Part shown: in pieces, positions 54,724-63,823 of the stretch | Position numbering within the stretch: the first letter of the stretch is position 1 | Layout of the letters: each line of letters opens with the position of its first letter | From: Clostridium facile | GTDB lineage: Bacteria > Bacillota > Clostridia > Oscillospirales > Ruminococcaceae | Length of the DNA: 64,000 bases | Reading direction: 5' to 3' | NCBI RefSeq assembly: GCF_014297275.1 | Contig: NZ_JACOQK010000001.1 | Location: 186,001 to 250,000, forward strand | Program-made: the position numbers and the translations under genes | The notes under the pieces: generated by a model | Seen by the model: the letters and a program-made list of their open reading frames with translations, nothing else | The model's database searches: none | Told to the model about the DNA's origin: nothing

Positions 54724-55925
54724 TAGTCCACCAACACCGGATTGTGAGATTCATTCCAAGGCAGTCCCCATTTGTTTAACGCTTCCATAAATGGGTCTGG
54801 ATCAAATTCTTCAATATTGTGAACCCCTGGCTTGTTCCATGTTCCAGTCATAATCATCATAGCGCCGATCATAGCGGGTACCCCTGTGGTGTAAGCAACT
54901 GCTTGGGAGCCAACTTCTTTGTAGCATTCCTGATGGTCACAGATATTGTACAAATAATATGTTTTTTCTTTGCCATCTTTTTTCCCTTGGAAAATACAGC
55001 CAATATTGGTTTTACCAACAGTACGTGGTCCTAAAGTAGAAGGGTCTGGTAATACAGCTTTTAAGAATTGCAGTGGAATAATTTCTTTTCCTTCATACAG
55101 AATGGGTTCAATAGAAGTCATGCCTACATTTTCCAGACATTTTAAATGGGTAAGATAGCTCTGGCCAAAGGTCATAAAGAAACGGATGCGTTTGATTCCT
55201 GGAATATTCAGAGCCAGGCTTTCGATTTCTTCATGGTGGAGCAGGTACATATCCTTTTCTCCAACTCCTTCAAAGTTGTAAACCCGTTTAATTTCCATTG
55301 GTTTTGTTTCTACCCAATGGCCGTCTTCCCAGTAGGAGCCGTTTGCGGAAACTTCACGGATGTTGATTTCTGGGTTAAAGTTGGTAGCGAATGGATAACC
55401 ATGGTCTCCGCCATTGCAGTCCAGAATATCAATATAATTGATTTCATCAAATTCATGCTTTAGGGCGTATGCAGAGAATACTCCTGTAACCCCTGGGTCA
55501 AATCCACTACCCAGCAGAGCAGTAATACCAGCCTGTTCAAACCGTTCCCGGTAAGCCCACTGCCAACTGTATTCAAATTTCGCAGTATCCTCTGGTTCGT
55601 AGTTAGCAGTGTCAACATAATGGGTTTTGGTTGCCAGGCAAGCATCCATAATGGTTAAATCCTGGTAAGGTAACGCCAAGTTTAACACAACATCCGGTTT
55701 TTCCTGATTGATTAACGCAATCAGTTGGTCCACGTTATCTGCGTCTACCTGTGCTGTAGTGATTTTTGTTTTTGTAGTATCTTGTAATTTTTCTTTTAAT
55801 GCATCGCATTTGGATTTTGTCCGGCTGGCAATGCAGATTTCTTCAAATACCTCACTGTTTTGGCAGCATTTATGGATTGCAACAGAAGCAACCCCGCCAC
55901 AACCAATAATTAAAGCTTTTCCCAT
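54723..55925 (-). CDS. Carboxynorspermidine/carboxyspermidine dehydrogenase (saccharopine dehydrogenase family)
   Basis: A 400-residue NADPH-dependent enzyme that condenses aspartate semialdehyde with putrescine (or diaminopropane, or agmatine) to a carboxy-aminopropyl product. GKALIIGCGGVASVAIHKC (about 2-20) binds the nucleotide; GSGFDPGVTGVFSAYALKHE, LDCNGGDHGYPFATNFNPEI and TTGVPAMIGAMMI are family blocks. Being next to nspC confirms the pair's role. Which diamine it uses cannot be read from sequence. Confidence 0.93.
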   Translation of the reverse strand: MGKALIIGCGGVASVAIHKCCQNSEVFEEICIASRTKSKCDALKEKLQDTTKTKITTAQVDADNVDQLIALINQEKPDVVLNLALPYQDLTIMDACLATKTHYVDTANYEPEDTAKFEYSWQWAYRERFEQAGITALLGSGFDPGVTGVFSAYALKHEFDEINYIDILDCNGGDHGYPFATNFNPEINIREVSANGSYWEDGHWVETKPMEIKRVYNFEGVGEKDMYLLHHEEIESLALNIPGIKRIRFFMTFGQSYLTHLKCLENVGMTSIEPILYEGKEIIPLQFLKAVLPDPSTLGPRTVGKTNIGCIFQGKKDGKEKTYYLYNICDHQECYKEVGSQAVAYTTGVPAMIGAMMIMTGTWNKPGVHNIEEFDPDPFMEALNKWGLPWNESHNPVLVD

Positions 55926-55944
55926 GAATATCTCCTCCTAATGA

Positions 55945-56799
55945 TTATTGTTGAAATGCCAACAGCATTTCACGGATAATTTTACAAGCGACCATAGTGG
56001 ATACACCGCTTTGGTCATAATGTGGGCTTAATTCGTTTACATCGCAGGCAACTACATTCGCCTGGCTACAAACCAAAGTAGCGGCTTTTCGCAATTCCTC
56101 AAAACTGACTCCACCTGGTTCCGGTGTGCCGGTTCCAGGAAAAATAGAAGGATCTAGTACATCTAAATCCAAAGTGAAGTAAACCGGCTTTCCTTCCAGC
56201 TGTTTTATTACATGTCCTAAGCTTTCAAAATCAAATTTATGGGTAGTTACATGAGAATTTCCCCATTGGAATTCTTCCCGGTCCCCAGAACGGATACCAA
56301 ACTGGAAAATACGGTTGTCCCCAATCAGGTCCCAGCAACGATGAAGTACACATGCGTGGGAGAGTTGTACCCCCAAATAATCGTCCCGAAGGTCTGCATG
56401 GGCGTCAAAATGGATGATATGGATATCAGGGTACTGTTTTGTCACAGCACGGAACGCGCCTAAAGTAACCAGATGTTCCCCGCCAAGCATAAATGGGCGT
56501 TTGTTGGCAGCCAGAATTTCAGCGGTGTGTTGTTCAATCTGGGATAACGCCTGTTCAGTACTGCCAAAACAGAGTTCTAGATCGCCGCTGTCCATAATGG
56601 AACAGTCCAGCAAATCTTTGTCTTGATAAGGACTGTAGGTTTCAATCCCAAAGGACTCTCCACGAATAGCACTGCTGCCAAAGCGGGTTCCTGGGCGATA
56701 AGATGTAGTGGAATCAAATGGGGCACCAAACAAAATAGTAGTTGCTTCGGAAAAATCTGCGTCACACGCCATAAAAGTTTCAATATTCTTGTTCAACAT
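55945..56799 (-). CDS. speB: Agmatinase (ureohydrolase)
   Basis: A 284-residue Mn-dependent ureohydrolase that splits agmatine to putrescine and urea. The metal ligands are in GGEHLVTLGAF (about 107), HFDAHADLRDDYLG (about 131-144) and FTLDLDVLDPSIFPGTGTPE (about 207-226). Its start overlaps the end of speE by 20 bp. If the operon used agmatine rather than putrescine as backbone, the same enzyme could act on aminopropylagmatine instead. Confidence 0.94.
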   Translation of the reverse strand: MLNKNIETFMACDADFSEATTILFGAPFDSTTSYRPGTRFGSSAIRGESFGIETYSPYQDKDLLDCSIMDSGDLELCFGSTEQALSQIEQHTAEILAANKRPFMLGGEHLVTLGAFRAVTKQYPDIHIIHFDAHADLRDDYLGVQLSHACVLHRCWDLIGDNRIFQFGIRSGDREEFQWGNSHVTTHKFDFESLGHVIKQLEGKPVYFTLDLDVLDPSIFPGTGTPEPGGVSFEELRKAATLVCSQANVVACDVNELSPHYDQSGVSTMVACKIIREMLLAFQQ

Positions 56800-57640
56800 T
56801 TTTCAATAGCTCCTCAACATAGGCGGGGATATAAAAAGCGCCTTTATGCAATGTAGTAGTGTAGTATTTACAGGTAAGCGCGCGTAAATTCCATTCTGCT
56901 TCCCGCAAGTCACGCAATGGATGATATTTTTTGGATGCAAATCCAAACAACCAGTGGCCAGATGGATAGGTAGGGATGTGGGCTTGATATACTTTGCTGA
57001 TTGGAAACGTTTCTACGATTCGTTTATGGGCCCTTTGGCAGGCAACAGCATCGTTATCATAAAAAGGGCTTTCGTGCTGGTTCACCATAATGCCATCCTC
57101 TTTTAATGCTTTAAAACAGTTTCCATAAAATTCTTTGGTAAACAGCCCTTCACCTGGACCGAATGGGTCGGTGGAATCCACAATAATTAAATCGTATTGA
57201 TCCTCACAGGAACGGATAAATTTTAAGCCATCTTCATAATAAATGGAAACGCGGGGATCATCAAACCGGCATGCTGTTTGTGGAAGGTATTTTTTACAAA
57301 CTTCCACTACTAGTTCATCAATTTCTACCAAGTCAATCTGTTCGATTTCTGGGTAGCGGACCAGCTCGCGGATGACGCCACCATCGCCAGCACCAATCAC
57401 CAGAACATGTTTTACGTTTGGATGGACTGCCATTGGGACATGAGTAATCATCTCATGATAAATAAACTCATCCTTTTCGGTTAACATCATATATCCATCC
57501 AAAGTTAAAAAGCGGCCGAATTCAGGGGATTCAAATACATCAATCCGTTGGAATTCACTTTTTCCACTGTATAACTGCTTATCAACTCGTATGGATAATT
57601 TTACATTTGGTGTTTGTGATTCCGAAAACCAAAATTCCAT
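56780..57640 (-). CDS. speE: Spermidine synthase (polyamine aminopropyltransferase)
   Basis: A 286-residue aminopropyltransferase moving the aminopropyl group of decarboxylated SAM to putrescine. Typical motifs are GAGDGGVIRELVRYPEIEQI (about 83-102), DLVEIDELVVEVCKKYLP, and DSTDPFGPGEGLFTKEFYGN (about 158-177). It lies two bp after speA. Acceptor preference (putrescine or agmatine) is inferred from context only. Confidence 0.95.
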   Translation of the reverse strand: MEFWFSESQTPNVKLSIRVDKQLYSGKSEFQRIDVFESPEFGRFLTLDGYMMLTEKDEFIYHEMITHVPMAVHPNVKHVLVIGAGDGGVIRELVRYPEIEQIDLVEIDELVVEVCKKYLPQTACRFDDPRVSIYYEDGLKFIRSCEDQYDLIIVDSTDPFGPGEGLFTKEFYGNCFKALKEDGIMVNQHESPFYDNDAVACQRAHKRIVETFPISKVYQAHIPTYPSGHWLFGFASKKYHPLRDLREAEWNLRALTCKYYTTTLHKGAFYIPAYVEELLKNVEQEY

Positions 57641-57642
57641 TA

Positions 57643-59094
57643 TTAACCCTCCTTTAACACATTTAGGAACTCAATATCCGCATCCTCTGGACCAGTCATA
57701 GAGCACCCCTTTTGTTTTGCGTACACAATATAATCCAGGATTTCATCTGTAATCCGCTCCCCTGGAGTTAGGATTGGAATTCCTGGAGGATAACACATCA
57801 CAAACTCGCTGCATACCCTACCGGAAGTCTCCAAAAGAGGAAGATGTTCTGTCTGAGCATAGAAAGCTTCTTGTGGAGAAACAACCACTTGAGGTTCAAT
57901 GTATTCCTGAGTCATTAAATTTGTTTTATCTTTTTGGTAACGGCGACGAACCTCCGCAAGAGCACTTACCAACCGTTCAATATCCTGTTTTCGGTCACCA
58001 ATAGAAAGATAGGCTAAAATATTGCCTAAATCTCCAAATTCAATTTGAATATCGTATTCATCCCGCAATAGGTCGTAAACCTCAATCCCAGCAAGTCCAA
58101 TATCCAATGTGTGGATGGAGAGTTTGGTTCGGTCAAAATCAAAAATGCTGTCCCCATTGATCAACTCTTTGGAGTAAGCATAATACCCTCCAATATGGTT
58201 GATTTCTGAACGGGCATAGTCCGCCAGCTCCATTACTTTACCAAAGGATTCTTTTCCCCGTAGTGCTAGATTTCGGCGGGAGATATCTAAGCTGGAGAGT
58301 AGTAAATAAGAACCGCTGGTTGTTTGGGTTAAGTTAATAATTTGCCGTACATGCCCTTCCTGCATTGCTGGGCCTGCCAGCAAAAGGGAGCTTTGGGTTA
58401 AGCTTCCACCAGATTTGTGCATTGAAACTGCTGCCATATCAGCGCCAGCAGCCATAGCAGAAACTGGCATGTCCTCTCCAAAGTAAAAATGGGTTCCATG
58501 GGCTTCGTCCACCAGGCAGAGCATATTATGTTCATGTGCTAATTTTACAATGGAACGCAAATCAGAACAAATTCCATAATAAGTAGGGTTATTGACTAAA
58601 ATTGCTTTTGCATCAGGATGTTGTTGGATCGCCTTTTTTACAGCGGATACACTCATCCCCAATGGGATTCCCAAACGATGGTCACAATCTGGGTTTACAT
58701 AAACAGGAACAGCGCCGCATAAAATCATGGCTCCCATTACACTGCGGTGTACGTTGCGGGGAAGGATAATTTTTTCTCCCCGTTTCGCTACAGATAAAAT
58801 CATGCTTTGTACAGCGGAGGTTGTCCCTCCTACCATAAGGAAGGCATGTGCCGCGCCAAACGCCTCTGCTGCCAGGCATTCCGCTTCCCGGATTACCGAA
58901 ACAGGATGGCAAAGGTTATCCAGTGGTTTCATGGAGTTGACATCCATGTTGACGCATTTTTCTCCTAACAGGGCAGCTAATTCTGGGTTTCCACGTCCTC
59001 TTTTATGCCCTGGTACGTCAAAGGGGACAACCCTCATTTTTTTAAATTCTTCTAACGCCTCATAGATTGGGGCACGGGATTGGTCTAAACTCAT
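57643..59094 (-). CDS. speA: Arginine decarboxylase (Orn/Lys/Arg decarboxylase class I)
   Basis: A 483-residue PLP enzyme of the aspartate-aminotransferase fold group, like Bacillus SpeA. VPFDVPGHKRGRGNPELAAL is at about 22-41, LVDEAHGTHFYFG (about 195-207) and the PLP lysine is in SMHKSGGSLTQSS (about 226-238). With speB next to it, arginine decarboxylase is the most likely activity (agmatine supply). Ornithine or lysine use cannot be excluded. It overlaps speD by four bases. Confidence 0.92.
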   Translation of the reverse strand: MSLDQSRAPIYEALEEFKKMRVVPFDVPGHKRGRGNPELAALLGEKCVNMDVNSMKPLDNLCHPVSVIREAECLAAEAFGAAHAFLMVGGTTSAVQSMILSVAKRGEKIILPRNVHRSVMGAMILCGAVPVYVNPDCDHRLGIPLGMSVSAVKKAIQQHPDAKAILVNNPTYYGICSDLRSIVKLAHEHNMLCLVDEAHGTHFYFGEDMPVSAMAAGADMAAVSMHKSGGSLTQSSLLLAGPAMQEGHVRQIINLTQTTSGSYLLLSSLDISRRNLALRGKESFGKVMELADYARSEINHIGGYYAYSKELINGDSIFDFDRTKLSIHTLDIGLAGIEVYDLLRDEYDIQIEFGDLGNILAYLSIGDRKQDIERLVSALAEVRRRYQKDKTNLMTQEYIEPQVVVSPQEAFYAQTEHLPLLETSGRVCSEFVMCYPPGIPILTPGERITDEILDYIVYAKQKGCSMTGPEDADIEFLNVLKEG

Positions 59095-59870
59095 GGTGTG
59101 CCGTCCTTTCCATAAATATTGCGGCCACTGAAGATTTCGATCATTTCTTGCCGCAAATTGTGCATAATTTCCAGCCGCGTTTTAGGGGGAAGTTCATAAA
59201 CATCGGTATTAAACAAATAGTTTTGTAAATCAATATCTTTCACCATCATTTTGGTGTGGAACAGGTTTGCCTCATAAATATTGATATCAACTGTGTCATA
59301 ACGGAACAATGTGTCCGGATTGATATAGTCCTGGATGGAAGTCACCTTGTGGTCTAAAAACAGTTTTTGCCCATTTACATCCCGGGTAAAACCTCTGACG
59401 CGGTAATCCATGGTGATAATATCAGAATCAAACGAGCTGATCAGATAATCCAAAGTGGAAAGCGGGGTAATTTCCCCACAAGTAGCAACATCAATATCCA
59501 CCCGGAAGGTTGCCAGACAAGTTTCTGGATGATATTCTGGATAAGTATGCACTGTAACATGGCTTTTATCCAGGTGTGCCAGCTGTGTTTCCCCCATAGG
59601 AACCATAGAGCCTTCCGCTATTAAAATGGTAACGGAAGCCCCTTGGGGGTCATAATCCTGGCGGGCAATATTCAAAACTTGTGCGCCAATCATATCCGTT
59701 AAGGTGGTTAAAATATTGGTAAGGCGCTCTGAATTATATTGTTCGTCAATATAGGCAATATAGTCACGCTGCTCACGGGCTGTTTTTGCGTAACAAACAT
59801 CGTAAATATTGAAACTCAGCGCCTTTGTTAGGTTATTAAACCCATAAAGTTTTAATTTTTCTTCCGCCAT
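59091..59870 (-). CDS. speD: S-adenosylmethionine decarboxylase proenzyme
   Basis: A 259-residue SpeD of the E. coli (class 1A) type. It makes decarboxylated SAM, the aminopropyl donor for SpeE. The self-cleavage segment LDKSHVTVHTYPE (Ser becomes the pyruvoyl group) is at about 101-113. LYGFNNLTKALSFNIYDVCY and TMDYRVRGFTRDVNGQKLFL align well with E. coli SpeD; relative to it, about 15-20 residues are missing before the KSH site. It is the first gene of the operon, with GAGGTG upstream, and follows a terminator-containing leader. Confidence 0.95.
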   Translation of the reverse strand: MAEEKLKLYGFNNLTKALSFNIYDVCYAKTAREQRDYIAYIDEQYNSERLTNILTTLTDMIGAQVLNIARQDYDPQGASVTILIAEGSMVPMGETQLAHLDKSHVTVHTYPEYHPETCLATFRVDIDVATCGEITPLSTLDYLISSFDSDIITMDYRVRGFTRDVNGQKLFLDHKVTSIQDYINPDTLFRYDTVDINIYEANLFHTKMMVKDIDLQNYLFNTDVYELPPKTRLEIMHNLRQEMIEIFSGRNIYGKDGTP

Positions 59871-60286
59871 ATTCCAAACACCTCGAATTTCGTTAAGATG
59901 GATCTATTTTTATCAACAAAATAAAAAAGCACAAGCAATGCAATACCCATTACTTGTGCTACGATTTTTCTGCCATAACATTTTTATCTTTTTATGATAT
60001 ACAAATAAAATCAAAAATTACTTATGGAAGAAAGAGAATTCAGAGTTTATATAGCAAATAGCTTATTTTACCACTCTTTATTGACCGTTTCACAAGTTGA
60101 TGTGCATATCCAAGCACTGGTTATAAAGTTACCAACTTATAAAATTTGAGCTTCTAACTCAATCAATAAGGCAACAGTAATGTTGCCATTCGGCAGTTGA
60201 CCCGGCTGTCCGTATGGCCTTTAACCCAACATGGGTGGTCAGAAAGTATTTGCATGGAAACTCTGTATTGTCAAAATTCCATGTCT
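59871..60286 (-). ncRNA. Structured 5' leader of the polyamine operon, candidate riboswitch
   Basis: A minus-strand leader of about 415 nt. In transcript order it has a hairpin (60283-60277 with 60259-60253), a closing stem (60246-60237, with one internal loop, with 60086-60076), and inside it a 5-bp hairpin (60236-60224) and a branched one (60218-60185). Next come GGCAACA/TGTTGCC (60187-60170, which competes with the previous stem), a 5-bp hairpin (60162-60146) and a stem AAGTTG/CAACTT (60138-60133 with 60099-60094) enclosing further pairs. A terminator (59960-59928, then TTTTTT) follows 52 nt before speD. ACTTGTG (60097-60091) is complementary to CACAAGT (59958-59952) in the terminator arm, so it could act as anti-terminator, competing with CAACTT. 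I know no matching class. A ligand is unknown. Confidence 0.6.
59922..59960 (-). terminator. Terminator in the speD leader
   Basis: AGCACAAG / CTTGTGCT extended by four inner pairs with one mismatch, followed on the minus strand by TTTTTTATTTTG. It lies between the promoter and speD, so it must be passed for the operon to be expressed. Confidence 0.85.
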
Positions 60287-60292
60287 ATGATT

Positions 60293-60321
60293 ACTATACA
60301 TGATTTAAAAAAGGCTGTCAA
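60293..60321 (-). promoter_or_regulatory. Promoter of the polyamine operon leader
   Basis: On the minus strand: TTGACA (60321-60316), 17-bp spacer, TATAGT (60298-60293). A second TTGACA at 60274-60269 has only a weak -10. Confidence 0.7.
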
Positions 60322-60609
60322 TAGGATTTCCATTTTTTTTGTAACTTTCCTTGTAAATATTGTAATAAAGTACGATAAAAAGAAAAAAATATGGCTATGT
60401 TCAAATAAATCTGTTCTTAAATCAAGTAAACTAGATCACCATAAAAGGTAGACGAAATCTTATCTGCTATGAATAATAGTAAAAAAGTTGTTTATACATT
60501 GTTCCTTTATAGTCTTGTTCAATAAATATTCAAGAAATGGTAGTATAATATAATCCATTTCTTTTTGAATGAGTATAATAAAGTTAGTTTTTACGATTGG
60601 GGGCAATCT

Positions 60610-63600
60610 ATGCTTGCGTTAAAATCGATTACCAAAGATTATCCTGTTGGGGATACGAAGGTTACAGCGTTAAATGGAATTGATCTTGCGTTCCGTGACC
60701 ATGAATTTGTATCCATTTTGGGGCCTTCTGGATGCGGAAAAACCACCATGTTAAATATCATTGGGGGATTAGACCGGTATACATCAGGGGACTTAATCAT
60801 CAATGGACGTTCCACAAAAGAATATAAAGATAAAGACTGGGATAACTACCGGAACCATTCGATTGGGTTTGTGTTCCAAAGTTATAATTTAATTCCCCAC
60901 CAAACAGTATTGGCAAATGTGGAACTGGCTTTGACCCTTTCGGGTGTGTCTAAAGCAGAACGACGTGAACGGGCGATCCACGCCCTGGAACAGGTTGGAT
61001 TAGGGGAACATATCCATAAAAAGCCAAACCAGCTTTCCGGAGGACAAATGCAGCGTGTGGCAATTGCCCGTGCATTGGTAAATGACCCGGATATCCTGTT
61101 GGCGGATGAACCCACAGGGGCACTGGATACCAAAACCAGCGTCCAAATCATGGAGATATTAAAAGAAATCTCTCAGGATAAATTGATTATTATGGTAACC
61201 CACAATCCCGATCTTGCGCAACAGTATTCCAGCAGAATTGTGCGGTTATTGGATGGTGATGTAGTAGGGGATACCAATCCTTATACGGAGGAAGAAATCC
61301 ACGCCGATTTGTCCAAAGGAAAAGATATATCAACTAAGCGGAAAAAGAATATGTCTTTTGGCACAGCAATTTCCCTTTCATTCCATAACCTGCTGACGAA
61401 AAAAGCTAGGACATTAATGACCTCTTTTGCTGGAAGTATTGGTATTATTGGAATTGCTTTAATTTTGGCGCTTTCCACTGGGGTTCAGGCATATATTGAT
61501 ACTGTCCAGAAAGATACTTTATCTTCCTATCCTGTTACCATCAATAAAGAAGATAACGATATGATTTCTGCTATGACTTCTATGCAGGATTCTATGGTGG
61601 AAGAAAACAAGCAACCAAAACAAGATAATATCGTCTATTCTACCTCAATTATGTATGAATTATTCCATTCTATGAACTCTAGCAATGCTACTGAGAACAA
61701 CCTAACTGATTTTAAAGCATTTCTGGATGAACAGATGAATGAGGAAACCAGTACAACAGATTTATACCAATATACTTCTGCTATTCAATATCAGTACGAT
61801 GTGGATATGAACACCTATATTACGGATGCGGATGGAAATTATAGGACAACTGATATTGCGGATGTTTTTTCGGAATCGGAAAATCCTGATCTTCCAAAAG
61901 AAAAACAGGCGATGTATGAGATGATGAAAACCCAGCTTTCTTCTTATGAGTTGTGGCAGGAAATCCCTTCTGGAACAGATGGAAGTTTGATTTCCGATAT
62001 GGTTTCTAGTCAATATGATTTGGTGTATGGACAATGGCCATCTGTCGCAAACGAAGTAGTATTGGTGTTAAACGGAAATAGTGAAATCTCTGATATCGCT
62101 TTTTATTCTTTGGGATTGTTGGCTCCGGAGCAGGTCCAGGAGCTATTGGATTCTAGTACGGACGGTACAGAAGTAGACAAATGGGATTTATCTTTAAATT
62201 ATCAGGAAATTTGTGAGAAATCCTTTAAATTGCTGTTAAATCCTGATTATTATGCAAACACAGGAAAAAATGGCACCTGGGAATATATTGGTGATGATCA
62301 AACCAGGATGGATATGACGATTAAAAATGGCTATGACTTAAATATTGTGGGTATCATTCAACCAAACGAAGATGCTTCTGCAACTACATTATCCGGTACT
62401 TTTGGATATACTTCTGCTTTAACAGAATATATGGTAGATAAAATTCAAACTAGTGATATTGTGGCACAGCAAACTGCTGTAGAAAATGAGAATTACGACG
62501 TTTTTTCTGGGCTTCCTTTTACCAAGGAGGAACGGGAGCTTACCAATGCAGAAAAAGCGGAGGAAATCAAATCATATTTTTCTGGACTAAACAATCAAGA
62601 AAAAACAGATTTATATACTAGAATTTTCTCAGAACCACCAGAAGAATATGTACAGCAGGTATTGCAAAGCAGCATGGCGAAATATTCCACTAGGGAGGAG
62701 ATGGAAAGTGCAATCGCTTCCCAATATCAGATGGATGACGCTACAGTTCACTCCTATTTATCTTCGTATTCAGATGAAGAATTGCAAACAATGATACAGC
62801 AGCAGATTACGTCAATGATTCAGCAAAACTATGCGGCACAGGCAGAAGCAGCGGTAAAAGAGATGATGGGAACGGACGGAGAGATTGACCAATCTGCTGG
62901 ATACGCAAAAGTAGCGGCTATTTTCGATGCTCAAATTGGAAGTGTCCAGGATGAAACTACTCTAGCAGGATATTATGACAAATATATGCCTTCCGGTGTT
63001 TCGGAGTCTACTTTGGAAGAAAATATGAAAACATTGGGTGTTGTTGATTTGGGTTCTCCATCTGCCATCAATATATATGCAAATTCATTTGAAAATAAAG
63101 ATGCCATCTCAGATATCATTACCGATTATAACAATTCTGTTGCAGAAGAAGATGCCATTTCTTATACCGACTATGTTGCCCTATTGATGTCCGGTATTAC
63201 TACTATTATCAATGCTATTTCTTATGGGTTAATCGCATTTGTTGCAATTTCCTTGGTAGTTTCTTCTATTATGATTGGAATTATCACCTATATTTCCGTA
63301 TTGGAACGGACAAAAGAAATTGGTATTTTACGCTCCATTGGAGCTTCCAAAAAAGATGTTTCCCATGTGTTTAATGCGGAAGCAATGATTATTGGCTTCT
63401 GTGCTGGTGCCCTTGGGGTAATCATCTCATTACTTCTTTGTTTGCCAATTAACTGGATTATCCATGCACTTACCAATATCCCAACGATTAATGCTTATTT
63501 ATCTCCAGTTGCTTGTATTATTTTGGTAGCAATCAGTATGGGATTAACTTTTATTGCCGGATTAATTCCTTCCAGAATTGCAGCTAAGAAAAATCCAGTA

Positions 63601-63621
63601 GAATCTTTGCGAAGTGAATAA
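60610..63621 (+). CDS. MacB-like ABC transporter, ATPase and permease fused
   Basis: A 1003-residue fused exporter. The ATPase covers residues 1-230 (LGPSGCGKTTMLNIIGG at about 38-54, LSGGQMQRVAIARALVNDPD at about 141-160, DILLADEPTGALD). A helix follows at about 275-300 (SIGIIGIALILALSTGVQAY). A very large extracytoplasmic domain covers about 305-855, and three C-terminal helices of the FtsX type end it (GLIAFVAISLVVSSIMIGII near 870, then EIGILRSIGASKKDVSHVFN). The ATG at 60610 follows GGGGGC; an in-frame TTG at 60565 would add 15 residues. It is divergent from the polyamine operon. Such proteins often export peptides or act in stress response; substrate unknown. Confidence 0.9.
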   Translation: MLALKSITKDYPVGDTKVTALNGIDLAFRDHEFVSILGPSGCGKTTMLNIIGGLDRYTSGDLIINGRSTKEYKDKDWDNYRNHSIGFVFQSYNLIPHQTVLANVELALTLSGVSKAERRERAIHALEQVGLGEHIHKKPNQLSGGQMQRVAIARALVNDPDILLADEPTGALDTKTSVQIMEILKEISQDKLIIMVTHNPDLAQQYSSRIVRLLDGDVVGDTNPYTEEEIHADLSKGKDISTKRKKNMSFGTAISLSFHNLLTKKARTLMTSFAGSIGIIGIALILALSTGVQAYIDTVQKDTLSSYPVTINKEDNDMISAMTSMQDSMVEENKQPKQDNIVYSTSIMYELFHSMNSSNATENNLTDFKAFLDEQMNEETSTTDLYQYTSAIQYQYDVDMNTYITDADGNYRTTDIADVFSESENPDLPKEKQAMYEMMKTQLSSYELWQEIPSGTDGSLISDMVSSQYDLVYGQWPSVANEVVLVLNGNSEISDIAFYSLGLLAPEQVQELLDSSTDGTEVDKWDLSLNYQEICEKSFKLLLNPDYYANTGKNGTWEYIGDDQTRMDMTIKNGYDLNIVGIIQPNEDASATTLSGTFGYTSALTEYMVDKIQTSDIVAQQTAVENENYDVFSGLPFTKEERELTNAEKAEEIKSYFSGLNNQEKTDLYTRIFSEPPEEYVQQVLQSSMAKYSTREEMESAIASQYQMDDATVHSYLSSYSDEELQTMIQQQITSMIQQNYAAQAEAAVKEMMGTDGEIDQSAGYAKVAAIFDAQIGSVQDETTLAGYYDKYMPSGVSESTLEENMKTLGVVDLGSPSAINIYANSFENKDAISDIITDYNNSVAEEDAISYTDYVALLMSGITTIINAISYGLIAFVAISLVVSSIMIGIITYISVLERTKEIGILRSIGASKKDVSHVFNAEAMIIGFCAGALGVIISLLLCLPINWIIHALTNIPTINAYLSPVACIILVAISMGLTFIAGLIPSRIAAKKNPVESLRSE

Positions 63622-63636
63622 AAGTTATTATGTTTT

Positions 63637-63667
63637 GGATGGTGGAATATTTCCACCATCCTTTTTT
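63637..63667 (+). terminator. Terminator of the ABC transporter gene
   Basis: GGATGGTGGAA / TTCCACCATCC, loop TAT, then TTTTTT. Confidence 0.92.
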
Positions 63668-63823
63668 GATAGATATTGGTTTTATAAAATAAACTTGTCT
63701 AGATTTACTTATCGCATGACCACTTTAGTATATGTCAGTTATTGTAGATTTATCTGCTATATTCCAAAATAGTTTAAAAGTATGCTATACTAAAACTATA
63801 ATGTAAAGAAAGGTGGAATTTGT

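Noticed and set aside
60245..60274. TTGACA at 60274 with AATACT as the speD promoter
   Set aside because: The -10 is weak and transcription would begin inside the closing stem; the TTGACA-N17-TATAGT pair upstream is better and gives the whole leader.
60197..60451. 84-codon plus-strand frame upstream of the ABC transporter
   Set aside because: It runs antisense to the structured speD leader, lacks a ribosome site and has no recognisable product.
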